In this document: one piece after another, positions 49,671 through 57,500 of the stretch | Layout: each line of letters starts with the position of its first letter | Position numbering within the stretch: the stretch's first letter is position 1 | Assembly (NCBI GenBank): GCA_018398765.1 | Contig: JAHBMJ010002899.1 | Location: 1-57,500, forward strand | Length of the DNA: 57,500 bases | Direction: 5' to 3' | Source of the DNA: Chromera velia | Lineage: Eukaryota > Sar > Chromeraceae | Notes under the pieces: generated by a model | Told to the model about the DNA's origin: nothing | The model's input: the letters and a program-made list of their open reading frames with translations, nothing else | The model's database searches: none | Position numbers and translations under genes: made by a program

Positions 49671-51872
49671 AGTGGAAGGACAGACAGGAAGAGGAGGAGG
49701 AGGAGGGGGCGGGATTGCCTGAAACTGAGAAAGAAAGGGAAGAGAGCGTTAGAGTCTCTGGAGACTCAGAGTGAGAGCGGTCATGAGTTGAGGGCGAACT
49801 GATTTGTGCAGACTTGTCAGAGAAGGGAAAGACGAGGACAGAAAGAAAGAAAGAAAGACGCACTGAAGGAAGGGATGGATACAGGGTCAGTCCCTCTGCG
49901 TCGGCTCCCTCCCTTGATTTGAGGCTGGTTCCAGAAAGAATTTTCGGAATGTCGACACCACAGAAAGAGAGAAGGAAGGCAGGGACTGGAGGAGCATTGA
50001 AAGAGAAGAGAGAGGGAGGGAGAGATTCGAGACACCCTCTTTCTGTGTAAGCTTGCAAGAGAAAAAGTCCCATCTCTTTGACCTTTGAATGTGTGTCTGT
50101 GCCTGTGTCTGTGCGTGAGTTCGTGTGTGTGTGAGTGCGTATGTGTGGACGGTCGACAAGTCTTGGCTGGGTGGGCGGGGGGTGCACGGGCAGCCTGGGT
50201 GGGTGGGTTGCTCGGGGTGGGGTAGACCCGGGTGGGTGGGTGGTTGGGTGGGTGGGTGTGGGTCTGTTCAGGTTGCTGCTGTTTTTCTTTCTTTCCTTCT
50301 CTTGAGAGCCGTATTACCTGTTTTTTTGGTGTTGGCGTGTAGACTAAGCGACGGAGGACGCCCAATAGCAGCGAAGAGCGAGGAGGAAAGAAACAGTTTT
50401 GTGTTCCTGCCTGCTGTGCAAAAGCGAGAGAGAGAAAGAGATATGCCCTCCATGATTTTCGCCTACTGAATCGACGACTGGAGGCGGGGGGGTCGTCGGT
50501 GAGGCTGGCGGGCGGAAGAAAGGCGAGAGGAAAGAAAAAGTTTGAGACCGACGGGTTGGGAGGGGAATTTTATTTTCTTTCTCCGGTCCTGAATGGCGAA
50601 TGACAGAGCGCGTGTGGAAGATCAAAAAGAATAGGGGGAGAAGGAAGACGACACTCCTCCCAGAAATCAAAAAATTGAGACATCAAGAAAGAGTGTAAGA
50701 AAGTAAACAAACGCACTTAGGCAGTCCCACTTGGGGGTGGGGGGTGGGGGGGTTTGTTTGCTATCGAGCTTCTACGCTGGTGCTGGGTGGCGGCGGAGTG
50801 ACAGAGTGACGTCATGCAGTCCAGAGGATCCCCGTGACAGACGGCTGGCAGCTCTCTCTCTGCCTTCATGGCCGCGTCTCGTCTGACTGCCACGCTGCAA
50901 GAAGGGAAGGGAGGGAGGGAGGCACGAGCAGGGTAGCAATGCAAAGGGTGTGAGGAAGCACTCCTCACGGTGCAGCAGTTGATGGTCGAATGGAGAGTAT
51001 TGTCTTGATCGATCGATCGATCGATTGAGTGGGTGGGTGCAAACTGCGGGGGAGATCAGAGACGGCGTTTGCTTTCCTTCCTCTCTTAGCAGGCCCTCGA
51101 ATTGACTGCATTACTCTCTGAGTGTTTTTTTAATGAAGGGTGGTTGGTTTCTTGTGTGGATGCATGGATCCCTTTACCCTTCTTTCATCGATTGACGCTC
51201 CGGCCTTTCCGGGGCCGTCGAGGGAGGGGGTGGGGGACGGGAGGGAATGGTTTCCTTCTTGGTCGTACAAGACATCAACTGACTGCACTCATTCTTCGTT
51301 GATCGATCAATCAATCAATCAATCAATTGAGCCTCCTCTTGGTAGGCATTCAGGTAACCCCAAGCCCTCCAGCTGTCAAAATCCTACAGCCACTTGCAGC
51401 CGCGCATCGTCTCACTCCAGGTTGCGCTGCTGTTTCACGCATTTCTGCTCGAAGGCTCTCAGTGCGGATCGGAGCAAAACGAGGCCCCATTTACGTGATC
51501 ATTCTCTGTGGGTGTGTTTTGTCGGCTTTATACACGTACGCTTATTAACGCATACGCACGTATGCACACATTCGAGTGACAATTTCTAACAAATCACATA
51601 TTTATGTATATGATACAATCTTTAATCTATATGGTTTTCAACCAAGAAAATATCTAGGAAAATATATATAGTAGCTACATTTGAGTTGGTTAAAGCTGGC
51701 GAGCCGCCTCTAAAGCTAGCTCTAAAGCTTTGAATACGTATCTGAAATAAACATACAGTGATTTTAAGATTAATACGCTATAATAACTATTAGTAAGTTG
51801 AATCAGGGTAAAGATGACAGGACTACATCGCTACTACACCGCCATTGCAAGCCGCAGACAAGCGCGCTACCC
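49671..51872. other. Intergenic stretch, no gene supported
   Basis: Holds a GGGT-type repeat at about 50,165-50,262, GATC repeats near 51,008-51,026, ATCA repeats near 51,303-51,328 and purine-rich DNA. Frames are short and look repeat-derived. From about 51,580 the DNA becomes AT-rich. Confidence 0.45.
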
Positions 51873-52040
51873 AAGAAGTTCAGTAGCTAGGCAACAGATG
51901 CTAGCAGAGACTAGGAAGCTAGCTGTTGAGCGACTGAACTTCTTATGGTGCCGGCTCCCGGGAGCCGGTACCACAAGAAGTTCAGTAGCTAGGCAACAGA
52001 TGCTACCAGAGACTAGGAAGCTAGCTGTTGAGCGATTGAA
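51873..52040. repeat. 72-bp repeat pair around a near-perfect palindrome
   Basis: A 72-bp unit (51873-51944) that itself begins AAGAAGTTCAG and ends with its complement is followed by a second, partly diverged copy starting at 51975. The junction forms a 52-bp palindrome (51934-51985) with two mismatched pairs and a GC-rich centre at CCCGGG. Confidence 0.85.
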
Positions 52041-52985
52041 GATCAAGAATCAATAGAAACTAGAAGAAGACAGAAGTCTGAAGTCTCAAAGAAGGAATAG
52101 AAACTGAATGACGAGAGCTAGAGGCTGCTTTTGAATCGAGATCAACATGAAGAGAACACGAGCAACGCGTTTGATTGAGCAATCGAATGACTTGCGTGTT
52201 GCGCTATGCATGACGGAATGACAAGACCCCGGAAAGTGCCCTTGCATGGGGCCAGATTGAAATGTCTGTGTGCCATGGATGGTCGACTTTGGTTTGAAAA
52301 GGGAGAAAGACACGTCAAGAGTAAAGAGGGCAAACCCAAGTAACACTTGGATACATGAAGCAACACTTGATGCCAAAATTAATTCACGTACGTTGGGCCA
52401 CACGAAACACAGCACTGATCGCAGTAAATGCATGCGCGGGAAGAAAAAAAGGAGCCGCCAAACCGAACGAGAAAAATTGGTGCACAGTCGGCAGCGGACA
52501 CAAAACGCAGTCAACACGGCGCACCAAGCACTAAAAATGTATGGATGGACGCCGATAGGAAGAAAGAAAGGTCAGGCAACCTGAGAGAACATTACGTTAC
52601 CATACACTTCGAGCCATCGTCACGCGCACACGCAGAGCGTAGATACATAGCAGGTAGACGGAATGCAGGCCATACAATGTGTATCGGCGAGCATGCAGTG
52701 ATGCATAGTGACCAGATTTGATTTGATAGGATTTGTTTTAATTTAATTTGAGTTTCAAGCTCAAATCTGACCAGATTTGAGGTAGATTTGAGGTTGAAGT
52801 CTAGAGGTCACTCTCGACAGCACTGAAAACGATATGACACAGTCGACACCACTAGTAAATCCTAGAAAGCCCTAGAGACAAGAAAATCACTAAAAATAAG
52901 ATTAAAAGCTAAATTAAGATCTTAAAATTATAATGAACTATTGTCAAAGCTAAGAGCTTACATAAGTTTTTATCTTAGAGTTATT
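52041..52985. other. Intergenic stretch with AGATTTGA repeats
   Basis: No gene supported. AGATTTGA-type repeats occur at about 52,712-52,800, and similar ones reappear on the far side of the hAT-like element at about 54,530-54,640. Confidence 0.45.
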
Positions 52986-52993
52986 TTAGAGAG

Positions 52994-54165
52994 CAGGGTT
53001 GCCGATTTTTTTGGCGGTAGACAAGCTTCATTACCGGTAACCGGTAATTACCGGCAGAGTTTGCTGGCAGTTGGCAAAGACTTGGTAGAATTCTAACAGT
53101 CACTAACACTTTTCAATAACCTAAGTCCTAGGTTATAGGTCAATCAATCAATCATTTAAGGCTAGACTTAAGGTCAATTCAAAAAGTCAATGCGTCATCT
53201 GTAGGGATAGCTATGCGGCCAGTGTGCTTGAAGATGACGCAAGTCGAAGCGATGGGTCCCGTCTTGCACTTTGTGCCCAAAGACAGAGAACCGCTGGCCG
53301 CAATAACCACAGCTGGCCCAGACAGATGCACCTGCGCGATTCCAACAATGGAAAGAGTCCGCCTCAAAGTTTGGGCGGTCCCCCCAATCTAGTGCTCCAG
53401 CCTTCAAAGAAAGACCCGCTGCTAAAAGCTGATATCTGAGGCGCAGCGTAGAAGAAGAAGGCTCTCTAAAAAGAGCCGTGATTCGTGTTCTCCCCCCCTC
53501 TGCCCCAGCCTCTGCTAGTATTCGGTCCCCTCAGGCGCTGGTCGCTCCGGCTTCTTTTTACAGCCGCGGTGCAGCAGCCGCATCCGCCCCTTCCTCTTTC
53601 CGTCTGAGACCACCCAACTCTAGACCCAGCCACACCACGGGGGGAGCTCGAGGAGGCAATGTTCTTCTTGCTCCTCCCCCCTCAGCAAACTGGGCAGGGG
53701 CTGCGCAAGTACAGAGCCGTAGGCTTACTATCTCCTTGTTTTTCAGAAAGAAGTAGACTTTTTCCGTCTCTTACTTTGATCGCTCTCTAACGACGGTCAA
53801 GGCCTGATATACAGAGAAGCAGAATAGTGAGCGATGAAGCAAAGTTAAAAAAGAGAGTAGTTGTTGGACAGACGCTATCATAGAGCTGTTAGAACTTTTT
53901 GCTACTTATAGGAGTGAAGCAATTAAAAATTTATTTTTTTAAAATATTTTTTAAATTTTTTTGTGTGTGTAAGTAGGCTTTTCAAATGCTAATAAACACT
54001 TAAAAACATGTTTTTGAAGGTTGGCGCCGCTGGCGAAATTTTTTTGGGGGGACCCTAATTTTTATTATTTTTTTTGTTGGTAAAAGGAAGGCAGACTGAG
54101 GCCATTACCAGTTACCGGCAATTGCCGGTAGACTAGACCTGTTACCGACTAGAAAAGCAACCCTG
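52994..54165. mobile_element. hAT-like DNA transposon, probably non-autonomous
   Basis: 1172 bp starting CAGGGTTGCC and ending with the inverse AAGCAACCCTG, the terminal signature of hAT elements. It is flanked by an 8-bp duplication with one mismatch (TTAGAGAG, 52986-52993; TTAGAGGG, 54166-54173). Subterminal ACCGGTAA/TTACCGG repeats sit at both ends (about 53,033-53,060 and 54,109-54,145), as hAT transposase-binding sites do. No complete transposase is present. Confidence 0.75.
53195..53407 (-). pseudogene. Possible BED-type zinc finger remnant inside the hAT-like element
   Basis: A 70-codon minus frame carries CGYCGQRF and, later, LRHLQAHWPH, a C-x2-C...H-x3-5-H arrangement like the BED finger at the start of hAT transposases. 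The rest of a transposase is not visible. Assignment is by pattern and position only. Confidence 0.3.
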
Positions 54166-54173
54166 TTAGAGGG

Positions 54174-55788
54174 TCATCTTAATTTAAGACTAGAATTTTC
54201 TTGTTGTTATGACCTGTGGGATTGTTTGACATCGTTGATCGGTTTGATAAAGGGGGACCCAAAAAGGGCCCAAGGCAAAGAAAAAAACGTAAAAACTGCC
54301 ACTGTGCCAGTGCCACAGTACAATAAAGAACCACTTTAAACCCTCAATCAAAACTTGAATGTCTGGAGAATAGACTGGATGATCTCTTTTGAACAGATAT
54401 TTAAAAAAGCTTTCGGGCGTTCATATTCATGTGAAACCGATTAAAAAAAAATTTTGTGATCATTTTTTTTTTTTTTTGCGCACAAAAAAGTGCGAAGACT
54501 CATTTGAGAGACTGAATGACGGATTGACCTCGAAGATTTGAGGTTAAAGGGTCAGATTTGAAGTAGATTTGATAAGATTTAGTAGGCCCTATCATGTTAA
54601 AGTTTTTCAGGCCTAAGATTTGATTTAAGGTTGAACCAGAGATGTAAAATAATTGACTTAGCCATTAGCTTTGCTAGGCAAAGGTTATTTTTTGGCTTAG
54701 CCAATGTTAGTACTAACTAGTGCTAAAAGTGTTAAGTCTATATTGGTTACTGTTTGTTGTTTGTTTTGGTAAGTATATTCTGTATGTATGAGAAAAAGAA
54801 ATAAGTTTAGATGGGAAAGAAATTTACCATACTTTCTTAAGTACTTTGCTAGCTTCTGGTCCTTTATTCTTCGTATTTTATCCGTTGTTTTGACATATTT
54901 TGGCTGCTTGGTTCCATCTTAAACGATAAGTTTGCAGATATATCAAAAGTCGATGGAGGGACAAACAAACAAGCAGTCGAGAAGCGGCTAGCGGTCAGCG
55001 CAGACAGCTCTGGCGGCCGCGCTTTAGGTGAGCATTCGCTTAGCGTTCTCCTAGCTTTGCAATATGACCTGATTGCTCACAGACGGCCCTGTGCCATTGG
55101 GTCAGCGTCACGATGGCTGCCGAGTGAAGTCACCTCATCATCATGATCACCCTACCTTAGGCCAGCAAGCATCCCGTCCTGCTACCATTTTCCTTCTTTG
55201 CAACCGTCCTCGTTTGTCCTTCCCCGCCTGCCCATCCCTCTTTGCCTCTCTGAACTTCTTTACCCCTGTACTCCCCCCTCCCCCTCTACTCCCCACTCCA
55301 GTCCCTCTCGCCGTCAAGAAGAAGTGCTCAAGAGGTCTTCTTTTTCTGCAGGGAGTGCAAACCGGATACCGAAAATTCCATACTGACTGTGGATCGAAAA
55401 GAGGCGTCAATCATGATACACCACTTGGCCCCTCAAGTGCAGTGCTCGGGAAAAAAGATACAAAAAGAAAGTGGAACGATTGAAACAGATGCAAGCGACC
55501 AAAAAAATAAATGTCAAACACTCATACACAATTTTGCGACAAAGGGATTCGTACGTACAATCAGTAGAGAGAGAGAGAAAAAAAAAAGAAAACTTTGTCA
55601 CGCTCTATGACATTCGTCGCTTACGGGGAAAAGGACATAGAAGAAGAAAAAGAAAGAGACAAAAAGAGAGAGAAAGGAACAAAAAAGAACAAACAAAGTC
55701 ATTCAGTGAATCCGGTTTGCAACACGCTGCGGTCAGTTTCTGTTTGATTGAAGACACGACGAAAAACAAATTTGAAGCGCAAACGCAC
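54174..55788. other. Intergenic stretch, possible unresolved exons near 55.1-55.7 kb
   Basis: AT-rich to about 54,980, then GC-richer. A 136-codon plus frame at 55073-55483 and minus frames at 55147-55410 compete and neither is convincing. Further 3' exons of the minus-strand gene at 55789-57344 may lie here. Confidence 0.4.
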
Positions 55789-57344
55789 CTTTTTCAGTCT
55801 TCCGTCTGCAGTCGCCATCGGTACCTCGTCACTGCAACCAGAAAGGTTGGGGTCAGATGAAAACAAAAGCGACTGCATTTCTATCCTCCGATAGTATACG
55901 CCGTCTATAGTATAATCCACGTTTGGAAAACTTGGGTAGATCTGCAACACTTTCTACAGCGTCGAGTTTGCACCATCGGAAGGTGACAAGCTCACCATCG
56001 TTTTACTCTCGCAAAGCTTGCACAACTGCGACCTAAGTGCCGATTCACTAACCCATACGGACGGCCGACTTACGTCAACCATGCACGGGAGAGGATTCTT
56101 CACGAAGGTACGACAGCTGACAAACTCAACACCGCTCTGCTTTCTCAAATCCAGGAACAGAATTACTTCTGCCTGACGCGTCACTGCGCAAGCGCTCAAA
56201 TAAGTATTGTCGTGTTGCATGCACTTTAGCACACACAACACACCCTATTCGAACGAATACATGGACAACGCGCTCCGAAGAACTGTCAAAAAGAGCTTAC
56301 TAACTCCCTGAGCTGACATATAACCAACCCAGTTCGCGTCCAGACTCCCACAACGGCTCAAGTACGGAAGATCTGATTCGAGAGGCCTTGCTTGCTAAGT
56401 TCAGGTTCACGTGAGGGGTGTAACGAAAGCAGGTCCTCTCTAAAAAGCAAGAAACAAAAGTGAAGCAGTCTGCCCACATTCTATTTTGCAGTCCCACAAA
56501 ACCTGACCCTGACCTGCGCATTTCTGGAGCTGTTCCAACAAATCTCGGGAGCGTCTGACTGCAAACAAATGAAAGTGCAAGAGGGCTTCAAAAATCTCAC
56601 AGAGAAAAGTGCAGACCCAGAGGGACGACAAACTGGATCAATCGGTCGGACAGGAAACCTTGTTATCTAAATGCCGGTCATGAAGGCTTGAGGGTCGCAT
56701 AATGTTGTACGGGCAGTGAGAAATGCTCTCTTCCAAGACCGTCACAGTAACAAAAGAAGGGTCAGTCTGACTGTCACACCCATTTGTTCAGAAAAAAAAA
56801 ATCAAAAACGTTCAGATTCATCGATATGCACTGTAAGACCCCTAGCTCTTGCTGACCTTGTTCTCACGCCCACGCTAGAGGGGGTTTCAGCTGGAGAAAT
56901 GACAGAAGCTGCAGTGACATCACCCTCCGATGTCACTGCGCCCTCCGCTGTCGCTCCACCCTCCGATGTCACTGCGCCCTCTATTGTAGCAGAAGCCTCC
57001 GCGATCGCTCCACCCTCCGATGTCACTGCGCCCTCTGTTGTAGCAGAAGCCTCCGCGGTCGCTCCACCCTCCGATGTCACTGCGCCCTCTGTTGTAGCAG
57101 AAGCCTCCGCGATCGCTCCATCCTCCGATGTCACTGCGCCCTCTGTTGTAGCAGAAGCCTCCGCGGTCGCTCCACCCTCCGATGTCACTGCGCCCTCTGC
57201 TGTAGCAGAAGCCTCCGCGATCGCTCCACCCTCCGATGTCACTGCGCCCTCTGCTGTAGGCAAAGCCTCCGCGGTCGCTCCACCCTCCGATGTCACTGCG
57301 CCCTCTGCTGTAGCTCCAGTGGCGTCTTCGTCATCCTTTGGCAG
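55789..57344 (-). CDS. Unknown multi-exon gene, internal exons (both ends uncertain)
   Basis: I do not recognise the protein. On the minus strand exons 56514-56558, 56329-56439, 56074-56183, 55996-56025 and 55789-55953 have AG/GT borders and join in phase. They read RRSRDLLEQLQKCA, then a segment with FRYTPHVNLNLASKASRIR, then RQAEVILFLDLRKQSGVEF, the ten-residue microexon LCKLCESKTM, and KVLQIYPSFPNVDYTIDGVY. The 30-nt exon supplies a CxxC that could pair with other cysteines (SCRTF, NPLPCMV) in a metal site. An upstream exon 57344 to about 56857 holds the Ala/Glu/Ser-rich minisatellite; its junction to 56558 is not solved. The 5' end lies at or beyond the window edge and the 3' end below 55789. 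Confidence 0.5.
56953..57318. repeat. 54-bp coding minisatellite, about 6.8 copies
   Basis: Units of 54 bp start at 56953, 57007, 57061, 57115, 57169, 57223 and 57277 (last truncated) with a few substitutions. Each codes for 18 residues and is open on both strands: minus AVTSEGGATAEASATTEG-like, plus APPSDVTAPSVVAEASAV-like. The minus reading is favoured because of a CCTCAG acceptor at 57345-57350 and the neighbouring minus exons. Confidence 0.88.
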
Positions 57345-57500
57345 CTGAGGACTAGGCTGAGGAACACACAAACAGGCAGTTGTTGCGAACGATTGACACA
57401 TAGACAGGGAGTTTACGGAGAATCGAGAGATACCCACAGAGACGCAACAGCAAGAGAATGGGAGAGATGGACCCAAGCGAAAGCAAGAAAGCAAGAAAGA

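Noticed and set aside
50165-50262. GGGT-rich run as a telomere-like tract
   Set aside because: It is a short interstitial GGGTGGGT run without a telomeric unit such as TTTAGGG, in the middle of ordinary sequence.
53478-53756. Ala/Pro/Ser-rich 92-codon plus frame
   Set aside because: Low-complexity frame inside the hAT-like element, with no domain and no supporting splice structure.

Overview
This window is eukaryotic nuclear DNA. Its genes are split by many short-to-medium GT-AG introns, and coding exons are GC-rich. Intergenic DNA is AT-rich, full of transposon debris and long homopurine/homopyrimidine microsatellites. The mix (a Nma111/Deg7-type protease, a CARM1-like methyltransferase, a MAP-kinase relative and an Fe/Mn-SOD-fold protein in intron-dense genes) fits a protist. 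A photosynthetic alveolate such as the chromerid Chromera velia is my best guess, but this is inference from style, not proof. All gene models were built by hand from exon homology, splice sites and reading phase.

Layout. 682-7283 (+): a 10-exon Nma111/Deg7-like HtrA protease with a phase-consistent 1351-codon model. 7971-14677 (-): a decayed Ty3/gypsy LTR retrotransposon with two 410-bp LTRs, PBS, PPT, gag, protease, RT, RNase H and integrase. 14.7-21 kb: AT-rich DNA with a TIR element (18136-18555) and degenerate tandem repeats. 21024-26890 (-): a 10-exon CARM1/PRMT4-like arginine methyltransferase whose introns carry the large CA, GAAA and CT microsatellites. 27576-33685 (+): an 8-exon MAP-kinase-like gene that has lost the HRD and DFG motifs and has two in-frame stops; it is divergently arranged with the methyltransferase over a 685-bp gap. 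34224-36473 (+): the 3' part of an unknown gene with a tandemly duplicated exon. 38.5-41.6 kb (+): a wrecked non-LTR (LINE) element, preceded by a 64-bp tandem repeat and interrupted by a TIR element. A second copy of that TIR element lies at 42112. 43706-44677 (-): an unrecognised single-exon gene. 45271-49670 (+): a 7-exon SOD-fold protein with a long N-terminal extension and one metal ligand missing. 51873-52040: a palindrome and duplication structure. 52994-54165: a hAT-like element. 55789-57344 (-): exons of an unknown gene running to the window edge, including an 18-residue coding minisatellite.

The genes do not form a pathway; eukaryotic neighbours need not. The recurring themes are catalytic-site loss in otherwise well-kept frames (kinase, SOD), exon or splice-site duplication (the unknown gene, the methyltransferase), and several mobile-element families whose target-site duplications can be read directly.
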